This document shows positions 1 through 6,230 of a stretch of 10,933 nucleotides of DNA, piece after piece. The stretch comes from a bacterium (GTDB taxonomy: Bacteria; Nitrospinota_A; UBA7883; JACRGQ01). A program made the position numbers and the translations under genes. The notes under the pieces are model-generated. The model saw nothing but the letters and a program-made list of their open reading frames with translations. It did not search any database and was not told the DNA's origin. The stretch covers positions 1-10,933 of the forward strand of contig JAKAGL010000055.1 of assembly GCA_021815535.1 (NCBI GenBank). Reading direction: 5' to 3'. How positions within the stretch are numbered: the stretch's first letter is position 1; each line of letters begins with the position of its first letter.

Positions 1-1
1 G

Positions 2-190
2 ATCTTCACCGTAATCGCCGGCACCGGCACCTTTAAGCTCGATGACGGAAAGGAAGAAGTCATAAAAGTCGGTCCTGGCACCGTGATGGTAGCCCCCGTA
101 AACGTATGGCACGACCTAATCGACGGCGGCAAAGGCGACCTGATCGCCCAGCAGGTTACCAAACAACCGGCCGGCATGGAAAAACGCTAA
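2..190 (+). CDS. Cupin-domain protein, C-terminal part (5' end outside window)
   Basis: The last 62 codons of an open frame enter from the left edge and end at TAA. The peptide shows the alternating beta-strand and glycine pattern of a small cupin barrel. An early strand (IFTVIAGTGTFKL) is followed by a segment like cupin motif 2, with a Gly, then Pro31 and a Trp-His pair (PVNVWHDL, His near residue 37 of the visible part). In cupins that His is usually one of the metal ligands; the other ligands would lie in motif 1, outside the window. The last dozen residues are polar and look like a short tail. A strong terminator 29 bases downstream closes the transcript. Substrate and function cannot be told from this fragment. 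The cupin assignment is fairly sure; whether it is an enzyme or a sensor or binding protein is open. Confidence 0.7.
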   Translation: MFTVIAGTGTFKLDDGKEEVIKVGPGTVMVAPVNVWHDLIDGGKGDLIAQQVTKQPAGMEKR

Positions 191-218
191 GCGGTCTTCC
201 AAAACTATCGCGCATGCT

Positions 219-253
219 GCCCGGAACAGTGGTCTGTTCCGGGCATTTTATTT
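219..253 (+). terminator. Rho-independent terminator of the cupin gene
   Basis: A perfect 11-bp stem pairs 219-229 (GCCCGGAACAG) with 234-244 across a 4-base loop (TGGT). It is followed by a T-rich tract (ATTTTATTT). It lies 28 bases after the cupin stop codon and in its direction. Confidence 0.88.
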
Positions 254-423
254 CAAGCTTTTCGCTTGAGAACCATGCCAACAGCCATACTATAAAACCA
301 TATATTTTCAATAGTTTTCGCAAACTGCACTTCATTTTATTCGTATTTTTTTCGTCACCATCCAATAATCTCATAACCAGAATATGTTATTATGAACTTA
401 ATTATGTGGGACACTCGTCAGCA

Positions 424-452
424 TTGACTTCCCTTCCAGGGGGTCTTATTAA
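424..452 (+). promoter_or_regulatory. Candidate sigma70-type promoter for htpX
   Basis: TTGACT at 424-429 (5 of 6 to the -35 consensus) and TATTAA at 447-452 (4 of 6) are separated by 17 bases. Transcription would start near 459, giving a leader of about 30 bases that carries the GGAGG at 471-475. The rest of the 191-488 gap holds the cupin terminator and an AT-rich stretch (about 280-400) in which I see no gene or clear operator. This is a pattern match only. Confidence 0.4.
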
Positions 453-488
453 ACCAGCACAAACCTAATTGGAGGATCCAATACAGCA

Positions 489-1346
489 ATGAACATACTT
501 AAGACGACTTTTCTCCTTGCGGCGATGACCGTCATCTTGGTGACGGCGGGAAATGCGCTGGGGGGACAAAGTGGCATGGTGATGGCCTTTGGTTTCGCCG
601 TCGTTATGAATTTCGTTTCATATTACTGGAGCGACAAGATCGTTCTCAGGATGTATGGGGCCCGGGAGGTTTCCGATGTCGAAGCGCCCAGCTTGCACTC
701 CACCATACGGCAACTAACACAGGCGGCGGGCATCCCGATGCCGAAGGTTTATATCATCCCGTCTGAACAGCCCAACGCTTTTGCCACCGGGCGCAACCCC
801 GAACACGCTGCCGTGGCTGTCACCGAGGGCATCATGCGGATACTCACGAAAGACGAACTGGCCGGTGTGTTGGCGCATGAAATATCCCATGTTAAAAACC
901 GCGACATCCTTATCGGAACTATTGCGGCTACAATCGCCGGCGCCATCAGCATGTTGGCAAACATGGCTCAGTGGGCATTGATTTTCGGCGGCGGCCGCAG
1001 CAACGACCGCGAAGGCGGCTCGCATCCGGCGGTGATGATATTGATGATGATTCTGGCTCCGTTGGCCGCCATGCTGGTACAAATGGCCATCAGCCGCACC
1101 CGTGAATACGGCGCGGACCGGACCGGTGCGGCCCTATTGCGAAATCCCGAGGCGCTCGCTTCGGCGCTCGAGAAGATCAGCCGCGGAGTGCAGGTCACTC
1201 CGATGGAGGCGGAACCCGCGACGGCCCACATGTTCATTGTCAGCCCGCTCACCGGCGGCGGCCTGTTAAGCCTTTTCAGCACACATCCGCCGATGGAGAA
1301 ACGGGTGGCGGCCCTGCGCGCCATGCGCCCTCCGTACGAGATCTAA
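489..1346 (+). CDS. htpX: HtpX-type M48 zinc metalloprotease, membrane-bound
   Basis: This is an inner-membrane zinc protease of the M48B (HtpX) family. In E. coli, HtpX works beside FtsH in degrading damaged or misfolded membrane proteins. The 285-aa length fits the family. Two hydrophobic segments near residues 6-25 and 30-48 anchor the N-terminus. The cytoplasmic catalytic helix carries HEISH at 130-134, where the two His bind zinc and Glu131 is the general base. Glu206 in SRTREYGAD (202-210) is the expected third zinc ligand and Asp210 belongs to the family signature. Two more hydrophobic stretches lie near 143-165 and 181-203, flanking a Gly/Arg-rich loop. GGAGG at 471-475 precedes the ATG by 13 bases, slightly long, but no better start is seen. 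The gene appears monocistronic between its own promoter and terminator. I see no heat-shock promoter. The family assignment is firm; the substrate is unknown. Confidence 0.95.
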   Translation: MNILKTTFLLAAMTVILVTAGNALGGQSGMVMAFGFAVVMNFVSYYWSDKIVLRMYGAREVSDVEAPSLHSTIRQLTQAAGIPMPKVYIIPSEQPNAFATGRNPEHAAVAVTEGIMRILTKDELAGVLAHEISHVKNRDILIGTIAATIAGAISMLANMAQWALIFGGGRSNDREGGSHPAVMILMMILAPLAAMLVQMAISRTREYGADRTGAALLRNPEALASALEKISRGVQVTPMEAEPATAHMFIVSPLTGGGLLSLFSTHPPMEKRVAALRAMRPPYEI

Positions 1347-1366
1347 TCCGCTTCAATCGAACATAT

Positions 1367-1401
1367 ACGGCGCGGCCCACAAGGCCGCGCCGTTTTTATT
1401 T
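1367..1401 (+). terminator. Rho-independent terminator of htpX
   Basis: A perfect GC-rich 11-bp stem pairs ACGGCGCGGCC (1367-1377) with 1383-1393 over a CACAA loop, followed by TTTTTATTT. It lies 20 bases after the htpX stop. The opposite strand has no T-tract after the stem, so it should act in the plus direction only. Confidence 0.9.
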
Positions 1402-1432
1402 ATACCGGTGGGTGCACGTTCTAAAGTGAACA

Positions 1433-1449
1433 TCGGCCGAGTGGGCCGA
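1433..1449 (-). terminator. Weak hairpin after the reverse rubrerythrin gene
   Basis: A 6-bp stem (TCGGCC 1433-1438 with GGCCGA 1444-1449, 5-base loop) lies 14 bases beyond the stop of the minus-strand gene. On that strand it is followed by TGTTCACTTT, only moderately T-rich. It may be a weak intrinsic terminator, or termination here may depend on Rho. Confidence 0.3.
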
Positions 1450-1463
1450 CATATATTGACGCG

Positions 1464-1997
1464 CTAAAAATACTTTTTCAGAAGCCCTTCCAGCATCTTG
1501 GCGTGGCGGGATTCGTCTTCCGCCGCTATCTTGAAAAATCCGGACAGTTCATCAAATCCTTCAGCTCGCGCTATCGCGGCCGCCTCGTTTTTCCCCTTGT
1601 GTGCGCCATGTTCGCCTTTGAGCATCATTTCCATATCCTTCTTCAGGTCGTCGGCAAGCTGGCTGCTGGTATCGATCTTGGTTTTCAGGCCCGCCGCCTT
1701 GTGCCCCCGCAGGATAAAGTTGCTGCCATGATAGGCCTCTTCACCGGCGATCCTCAGCAGAGTTTCCGCCACTTCCGGCATGCCAAGCGTCTGCGCCTTC
1801 AGCGCCATCGCCATATAATGCGTCACTTCCCAGGTTTCTCCCTTGATGTTCGCATCGAGGTAACCCGCAAGGTCCATTTGTTCCGTACCGGAAGCTTCTA
1901 TGAACTTCGATTTGGGAGAATAGCATACGGGGCAGGCATCCGGCGGTTCGTTGCCGGTGTGGAGGTATCCGCAAACTTGGCATTTCCATTTTTTCAT
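1464..1997 (-). CDS. Reverse rubrerythrin (N-terminal rubredoxin, C-terminal diiron domain)
   Basis: A cytoplasmic non-heme iron protein of the rubrerythrin group, which reduces hydrogen peroxide (and, in clostridial reverse rubrerythrins, oxygen) to water with NADH-derived electrons. The 177-aa chain starts with a rubredoxin-like knuckle, Cys6-x2-Cys9 and Cys22-x2-Cys25, so the domain order is the reverse of classical rubrerythrin. The four-helix diiron domain follows. Glu54, Glu87-x2-His90, Glu129 (in GEHGAH) and Glu162-x2-His165 are spaced 33 residues apart, as in classical rubrerythrin, and fit as iron ligands. The start is supported by AAGGAG (2004-2009, minus strand) six bases before the ATG. 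The gene is divergent from the superoxide dismutase and convergent with htpX. The physiological partner is probably an NADH:rubredoxin or flavoprotein reductase not in this window. The family is sure; peroxidase versus oxidase emphasis is inferred. Confidence 0.93.
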   Translation of the reverse strand: MKKWKCQVCGYLHTGNEPPDACPVCYSPKSKFIEASGTEQMDLAGYLDANIKGETWEVTHYMAMALKAQTLGMPEVAETLLRIAGEEAYHGSNFILRGHKAAGLKTKIDTSSQLADDLKKDMEMMLKGEHGAHKGKNEAAAIARAEGFDELSGFFKIAAEDESRHAKMLEGLLKKYF

Positions 1998-2170
1998 TGG
2001 ACGCTCCTTTCAATTAATAATTTTTATGGCGAGCCTCCTCATACGCCCGCTAATCGCTTTATTATCGCATACTTCTCTTCCAACTCGACGTCAATCAAGA
2101 TGTCCCCCCTCCAAAACGCCAAATTGGACAAAACTGGTGTAGAATGAATACAGGTAAAAAGGAGAATTAT

Positions 2171-2383
2171 ATGCTCCTGCTTAATGGTCGTAAAACTTAT
2201 TGGCGATTTGATTTCGCCGGTTGGGTGAAGGACTATTTGTTTTGCAAATTCGGCGCCCGGCTATCGGCCGAACGCTTTCCAAAATGGAACAACCCTAAAA
2301 CAAGACCCTTTTTGACGGCGCGCCCATTCAGCGCGCCGTTACTGGAGGAATGCCATGACTCCGCTACTGGAAACACTGACTAA
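2171..2383 (+). CDS. Doubtful small ORF upstream of and overlapping the SOD gene
   Basis: A 70-codon frame begins at an ATG with a good Shine-Dalgarno (AGGAG 2160-2164, six bases upstream) and ends 29 bases inside the SOD gene. An in-frame ATG at 2144 would extend it by nine codons but has no ribosome site. The predicted peptide is basic and aromatic-rich at its start, with no signal peptide, membrane segment or motif that I recognise. It runs through the GC-rich hairpin at 2315-2339, an odd place for a conserved protein. It could be a leader peptide coupled to SOD translation, a real small protein, or a chance frame in the SOD leader. The ribosome site is the only positive evidence. Confidence 0.22.
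   Translation: MLLLNGRKTYWRFDFAGWVKDYLFCKFGARLSAERFPKWNNPKTRPFLTARPFSAPLLEECHDSATGNTD
2315..2339 (+). other. GC-rich hairpin in the SOD 5' leader
   Basis: ACGGCGCGC (2315-2323) pairs perfectly with GCGCGCCGT (2331-2339) over a 7-base loop. It ends four bases before the SOD Shine-Dalgarno (GGAGG 2344-2348). No T-tract follows, so it is not a standard terminator. It could stabilise the mRNA or limit ribosome access. Confidence 0.55.
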
Positions 2384-2957
2384 ATACACGCCCAAAACAT
2401 TTCCGGGGCTTGAAAAATTGCGTGGGATCACGAAAACCGAGATCGATGAGCACCTGAAACTCTACGGCGGCTATGTTACAAACACGAATCTGTTGCGGGA
2501 AAAAATCGCCGGTATCGTCGAAAAAGGCGAGGCCGGCTCGGTAGAGTTCAGCGAACTTGTACGACGCCTCGGTTTTGAATACAACGGTATGAGGTTGCAT
2601 GAACTGTATTTCGATAATCTCGGTGGCAATGCCGAACCCGGCTCTGAGGTGAAAGCCGCCATCGAAGACGCCTTTGGTTGCTGGGAGAACTGGGAAATTG
2701 AATTCCGTAAAATCGCGGCGATGCGCGGTGTCGGCTGGGCAATCCTTTACAAGGACCCCGATACCGGTTTTTTGAGCAACCACTGGATAGGGATGCATGA
2801 AGAAGGGCATCCGGCCGGCTTTACGCCTCTACTGGTGATGGACGTGTGGGAACACGCATGGACCGCCTACCTGAAACCGACTGAACGGGGGCGCTACATT
2901 GATGATTTCTTCGCGAACATCAACTGGAAGGCCGTGGAAAACCGCCTAGCGCGATAA
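2355..2957 (+). CDS. Superoxide dismutase, Fe/Mn family, divergent type
   Basis: A cytoplasmic enzyme (no signal peptide) that dismutates superoxide to oxygen and hydrogen peroxide; the peroxide could then be removed by the neighbouring reverse rubrerythrin. At 200 aa it has the usual length. The four metal ligands can be placed: His33 in EIDEHLKLYGGYV, His82 in GMRLHELYFDNLGG, and Asp163 and His167 in MDVWEHAW. The last motif is the classic Fe/Mn-SOD signature (DVWEHA). The segment around the second ligand differs from the common NHxFYW form, and the segment before DVWEHA (about 143-156) is rich in His, Glu and Gly. This places the protein in a divergent branch, so the metal (Fe, Mn or cambialistic) cannot be read off. 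GGAGG at 2344-2348 lies six bases before the ATG. A long leader with a hairpin suggests post-transcriptional control, but this is inference. Confidence 0.92.
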   Translation: MTPLLETLTKYTPKTFPGLEKLRGITKTEIDEHLKLYGGYVTNTNLLREKIAGIVEKGEAGSVEFSELVRRLGFEYNGMRLHELYFDNLGGNAEPGSEVKAAIEDAFGCWENWEIEFRKIAAMRGVGWAILYKDPDTGFLSNHWIGMHEEGHPAGFTPLLVMDVWEHAWTAYLKPTERGRYIDDFFANINWKAVENRLAR

Positions 2958-2964
2958 CGACGCA

Positions 2965-2996
2965 GCGGCCTTCCCACTGTAAGGTGGGATGGCCGC
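2965..2996 (+). other. Long hairpin between the SOD and oxidoreductase genes
   Basis: GCGGCC-T-TCCCAC (2965-2977) pairs with GTGGGA-T-GGCCGC (2984-2996): 12 base pairs, one T-T mismatch, six-base loop. It starts seven bases after the SOD stop. AAAGCG rather than a T-tract follows, so it may protect the SOD mRNA 3' end or mark an RNA processing point, with some read-through into the next gene. Confidence 0.55.
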
Positions 2997-3043
2997 AAAG
3001 CGCCTGACGGATTGGTCATGGCCTCACATATCGGGAGGCGATT

Positions 3044-4777
3044 ATGCCACATACAACACTTACGCTCGGCGGCATGGCCGGACAGGGGCTCGTAACCATA
3101 TCCGACTTACTCCTGAAGTTGCTTGCCCGCGCAGGTTACCACCTGCTGGCAACGCAGGACTACATGTCCCGCGTCCGCGGCGGCCACAATTTCATCCAGA
3201 TTGGTATTGACGCCGACCGAATCTTCGCCCCTCAGCCCATAATAAATATTCTTGTGGCGCTTGACAGCCGAAGCATTGACGAACATCGGCACGAGCTGAC
3301 TGCCGGAAGCATCGTGTTGCACGATAGTGATAATAAACCGCCCGACATCAACGGTGTCCGGTTCGCCGGGGTACCGATGAACCGTTTCGCCAACAAAGCC
3401 GGTAATCCGGTGTATGCCAATGCAGTGGCATTGGGCGCCATCGCAGCCCTCCTCGAAATCGGCATGAAGGGGGTAGATTCGCTGTTAAACGAACATTTCG
3501 GAAAAAAGGGGGAAGCGGCTGTCGAAAAGAATGTCGCCGCCGCGCATGCCGGGTATGATCATATCGCGAAATACTACGCCGAGACCACGTCCTCCCTGCC
3601 GCCGGTGAAGCAAAAAACGCGGATGCTTATTAACGGGGCGCAAGCAATCGGCCTCGGCATGATGACCGGCGGTCTCCGTTTCATAAGCGCATATCCGATG
3701 TCCCCTTCCACATCAATTTTCAATTATGTCACCGCCAGCGCCGCGGAATTGGGCATTCTTTCCGAACAGGCGGAAGACGAAATCGCGGCCGTGAACATGG
3801 CTCTCGGGGCTTCCGCCGCAGGGGTACGGACCGCCGTCACCACATCAGGGGGCGGACTGGATCTTATGGCGGAGGGGATCAGCCTTGCCGGAGTAGCCGA
3901 GACCCCGATAGTGATCGCCAACATCATGCGCCCAGGCCCCGCCACCGGACTGCCTACACGCACAGGACAGGAAGACCTCAACCTTGTTCTGAACATCGGT
4001 CACGGCGAATTCCCCCGTTTTGTCTTCGCGCCGGGTACCGCGGAAGAAGCATTTTATACCGCCATCCATGCCATGAATTTAGCCGACAAGTATCAGGCGC
4101 CGGTGTTCTTGCTGGGTGACCAGCAGTTAGTGGACAGTTATGTGACGCTCGACCGGCTCAATATCACAAAAGTGCGTATTAAGGAACATCTGGCTGATCC
4201 GGCAAAAGTTCCCGCCCCCTATCAACGGTACCGTATAACGCCCAATGGCGTTTCTCCCCGTCTGCCATATGGAACCCCCGGTGTGCGGGTAATGTATGAC
4301 AGCCACCTGCATGAGGAGGATGGCCACATTACGGAAAACGCCGATATCGTCCGCGCCATGGTGGAAAAACGTTTCCGCAAACTGAAAGGAATGGTCAAAG
4401 AGACCGGAAAGCCAATATGGTACGGCAATAAAAAGCCGGCCATTACACTCGCCTGCTGGGGAACCTCTTATGGTGCGTCGCGGGAAGCTGTAGATGCCCT
4501 GAACCGGGCGGGCATCAAAGCGGGCATGGCGCACTTTAACCGCCTGGCCCCGTTCCCTTCGCGGGAGGCGCGCGTATTGCTGGCAAATAAGAAACACGTT
4601 CACACCGTGGAAGGAAACTTTACCGGTCAACTGGCGCAACTGCTGGCGCGTGAAACCGGTATACATTCCGGCATGCCGGTAACGCGGTATGACGGTCGGC
4701 CTATAACCGCCCGCCATATCATCGATAAACTGAAAGAGGTGCATGGAAATGGGAAATTCAAACGCATTTCACTATGA
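3044..4777 (+). CDS. 2-oxoacid:ferredoxin oxidoreductase, fused gamma-alpha subunit
   Basis: Large subunit of a thiamine-diphosphate enzyme that oxidatively decarboxylates a 2-oxoacid with CoA to an acyl-CoA, passing electrons to ferredoxin (or runs in reverse for carbon fixation). The 577-aa chain joins two domains. Residues 1-180 are the gamma domain, with GGMAGQG (9-15) and RVRGGHN (43-49). From about 193 comes the alpha pyrimidine-binding domain. It has YPMSPST (217-223) in place of the usual YPITP substrate-site motif, a Gly-rich TTSGGGLDLMAE stretch (266-277), and RPGPATGLPT (296-305), whose Arg contacts the substrate in known structures. A transketolase-C-like domain follows from about 435. 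This is the Sulfolobus-like two-subunit layout; no separate ferredoxin-like delta subunit is present. GGGAGG (3033-3038) is five bases before the ATG. The reading frame overlaps the beta gene, implying coupled translation. Substrate (2-oxoglutarate, pyruvate or branched-chain acid) is not determinable by eye. Confidence 0.93.
   Translation: MPHTTLTLGGMAGQGLVTISDLLLKLLARAGYHLLATQDYMSRVRGGHNFIQIGIDADRIFAPQPIINILVALDSRSIDEHRHELTAGSIVLHDSDNKPPDINGVRFAGVPMNRFANKAGNPVYANAVALGAIAALLEIGMKGVDSLLNEHFGKKGEAAVEKNVAAAHAGYDHIAKYYAETTSSLPPVKQKTRMLINGAQAIGLGMMTGGLRFISAYPMSPSTSIFNYVTASAAELGILSEQAEDEIAAVNMALGASAAGVRTAVTTSGGGLDLMAEGISLAGVAETPIVIANIMRPGPATGLPTRTGQEDLNLVLNIGHGEFPRFVFAPGTAEEAFYTAIHAMNLADKYQAPVFLLGDQQLVDSYVTLDRLNITKVRIKEHLADPAKVPAPYQRYRITPNGVSPRLPYGTPGVRVMYDSHLHEEDGHITENADIVRAMVEKRFRKLKGMVKETGKPIWYGNKKPAITLACWGTSYGASREAVDALNRAGIKAGMAHFNRLAPFPSREARVLLANKKHVHTVEGNFTGQLAQLLARETGIHSGMPVTRYDGRPITARHIIDKLKEVHGNGKFKRISL
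4735..4740 (+). promoter_or_regulatory. Ribosome site that decides the beta-subunit start
   Basis: AGAGGT lies only two bases before the ATG at 4743 but eight bases before the in-frame ATG at 4749. The second ATG is therefore the better start. The site lies inside the end of the alpha gene. Confidence 0.55.
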
Positions 4778-5600
4778 AGGAGAAAAAGCGTGGTGCCCCG
4801 GTTGCGGAGATTTCGCCATCCTTAACGCGGTGGAAAAAGCGCTGATACACGCCGGTAAAAAACCGGAGGAGGTTCTTACCGTTTCCGGCATCGGCCAGGC
4901 GGCAAAACTGCCACACTACCTCAAGTCAAACGGCTTCAACGGGCTGCACGGCAGGGCGTTGCCACCGGCCTTCGGTGCTAAAGCGGCCAACCATCACCTG
5001 ACCGTCATCGTCACCAGCGGAGACGGCGACATGTACGGCGAAGGAGGAAACCACTTTATCCATGCCATCCGCCGCAATATCGAAATGACGGTTATCGTGC
5101 ATGACAACCAGGTGTATGGCCTCACCAAGGGACAGGCCTCCCCCACTTCTGACAAAGGGATGAAAACGAAACTGCAACCGGAGGGGGTAATACTTACGCC
5201 CTTCAATCCGCTGGCGGTGGCCATAGCCCTCGACGCCCCTTTCGTGGCCCGTAGCTTTTCAAAAGAGATCGACTTCACGGCGGATCTCATTGAGCAGGCA
5301 ATGAGGTACGGCGGCTTTGCGCTGATTGACGTTCTGCAGCCCTGCGTTTCTTTCAACAAGGTAAATACCTACCAATGGTATCAACAACGCGCTTACCGCC
5401 TGGGGCCGGAGCACGACCCCACAGACCGGGCGAAAGCGTTAGCAAAAGCATTTGAGTGGGATTCCGGGATACCTCTGGGAGTTATCTATAAAAACCCGCG
5501 CCCTGGCTATGTGGCAACGGTCATCGGGGATACCGAGCCGCTGTTGAAGCGAAAGGTGAATACGGAAAAGATCAACAGCCTGTTGGCCCGTCTCTACTAA
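4749..5600 (+). CDS. 2-oxoacid:ferredoxin oxidoreductase, beta subunit
   Basis: Partner of the gamma-alpha subunit: it binds thiamine diphosphate and the [4Fe-4S] cluster that passes electrons to ferredoxin. Numbering is from the ATG at 4749 (283 aa); an ATG at 4743 would add two residues. Visible motifs are WCPGCGD (Cys16, Cys19), GLHGRALP near 65-72, and the Mg-diphosphate motif GDGDMYGEGGNH (92-103), followed by HDNQVYGLTKGQ (118-129). QPCVSF carries Cys199. These are the only three cysteines. In the Sulfolobus enzyme a fourth cysteine follows GIG, but here that residue is Gln50 (GIGQAAK). The cluster may use a non-Cys fourth ligand or be altered. The 29-base overlap with the alpha gene supports a stoichiometric complex. 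I see no strong terminator after the stop. The family is certain; substrate is unknown. Confidence 0.93.
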   Translation: MGNSNAFHYEGEKAWCPGCGDFAILNAVEKALIHAGKKPEEVLTVSGIGQAAKLPHYLKSNGFNGLHGRALPPAFGAKAANHHLTVIVTSGDGDMYGEGGNHFIHAIRRNIEMTVIVHDNQVYGLTKGQASPTSDKGMKTKLQPEGVILTPFNPLAVAIALDAPFVARSFSKEIDFTADLIEQAMRYGGFALIDVLQPCVSFNKVNTYQWYQQRAYRLGPEHDPTDRAKALAKAFEWDSGIPLGVIYKNPRPGYVATVIGDTEPLLKRKVNTEKINSLLARLY

Positions 5601-5654
5601 AGCCCCCACTGTGGAGAATGGCAGAGGCCGGTTCCTTTGCGGGGACGGCGGAAA

Positions 5655-5663
5655 TGATATAAT
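5655..5663 (+). promoter_or_regulatory. Perfect extended -10 element just before the thioesterase ATG
   Basis: TGA-TATAAT (TG at 5655-5656, TATAAT 5658-5663) is a full match to the extended -10 consensus. Only eight bases separate it from the ATG at 5672, so transcription would start at or near the start codon. No good -35 is seen (best is TTTGCG at 5636). No Shine-Dalgarno precedes the ATG. Confidence 0.5.
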
Positions 5664-5671
5664 GAAAAAAC

Positions 5672-6076
5672 ATGAATAATTTGAAAGAAGAATATTGCGA
5701 ACTTCCCTCCGGTAAACAGCCGGCCTTGCGCGTTGCCGCGATGCCGAAGGATACCAACTTCAAGGGGGACATTTTCGGCGGCTGGATCTTGGGACAGATC
5801 GATATCGCCGGTTCGATTGATGCCATGCGGATCGCCCAAAGCCGGGTTGCCACCGTTGCGGTAAAAGAAGTCGTTTTTAAAAAACCGGTCTACGTGGGTG
5901 ATCTCGTAAGCTGCTATGCCGAGTGCGTCGCCATTGGCACTACCTCCATCACGATGGACATCACCGTTTACGCTGAAAGGGTCAACAACGGCAGATGCGT
6001 AAAAGTGACGGAAGCAAAAATGGTCTACGTCGCTGTGGACGAACAGGGGCATCCCCGCCCCGTCCCGAAGAAATAA
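5672..6076 (+). CDS. Acyl-CoA thioesterase, YciA-type hotdog fold
   Basis: Hydrolyses acyl-CoA to free acid and CoA in the cytoplasm. At 134 aa it is a single hotdog domain, expected to form a hexamer like YciA. The signature is clear: AMPKDTNFKGDIFGGW (23-38) followed by QIDIAG (42-47). Asp44 is at the position of the catalytic Asp of YciA proteins. VATVAVKEVVFKKPVYVGD and the later KVTEAKMVYVAVD strand match the family's conserved core. No Shine-Dalgarno precedes the ATG, and a perfect extended -10 ends eight bases upstream, so the transcript may be leaderless. The gene lies 71 bases after the oxidoreductase beta gene on the same strand and could also be read through from it. A link to acyl-CoA made by that enzyme is tempting but only inferred. 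A terminator follows. Exact chain-length preference is not visible. Confidence 0.92.
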   Translation: MNNLKEEYCELPSGKQPALRVAAMPKDTNFKGDIFGGWILGQIDIAGSIDAMRIAQSRVATVAVKEVVFKKPVYVGDLVSCYAECVAIGTTSITMDITVYAERVNNGRCVKVTEAKMVYVAVDEQGHPRPVPKK

Positions 6077-6130
6077 CCAAGAACCGCGGCGCGCCCTTTT
6101 ACCGATTGCCCCCTTCCCCGCTTCAATGAT

Positions 6131-6178
6131 CCATCCTGCCACACCATGGCAATACCCCCGCTTGCAGGATGGTTTTTT
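6131..6178 (+). terminator. Rho-independent terminator after the thioesterase gene
   Basis: A 9-bp stem (CCATCCTGC 6131-6139 with GCAGGATGG 6164-6172) encloses a 24-base loop and is followed by six T's (6173-6178). It points in the plus direction. I see no equivalent for the convergent HD-GYP gene. Confidence 0.78.
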
Positions 6179-6230
6179 ATGGCATGTGGATATGGGTTGC
6201 CATCATCGGCCGTATGACCGGCCGGAATGG

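Noticed and set aside
106..468. 120-codon plus-strand frame after the cupin start region
   Set aside because: It crosses the cupin end and its terminator out of phase, and has no ribosome site or recognisable motif.
2012..2022. AATTA-T-TAATT inverted repeat just upstream of the rubrerythrin ribosome site, as a PerR/Fur-like operator
   Set aside because: Too short and AT-biased to distinguish from background, and it does not match the known PerR or Fur boxes well.
2124..2145. TTGGAC ... TAGAAT as a SOD promoter
   Set aside because: The spacer is only 10 bases and no better -35 lies at 16-18 bases; I cannot support it as a promoter.
1503..2147. 214-codon plus-strand frame opposite the reverse rubrerythrin
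   Set aside because: Antisense shadow of a clearly identified gene with intact metal ligands.
4127..4744. 205-codon minus-strand frame inside the oxidoreductase alpha gene
   Set aside because: Antisense shadow; the plus strand has continuous family motifs.
6089..6096. GGCGCGCC, also seen at 2317-2323 and in part at 1369, as a dispersed repeat
   Set aside because: A short self-complementary GC word; the contexts differ and it does not define a repeat family.
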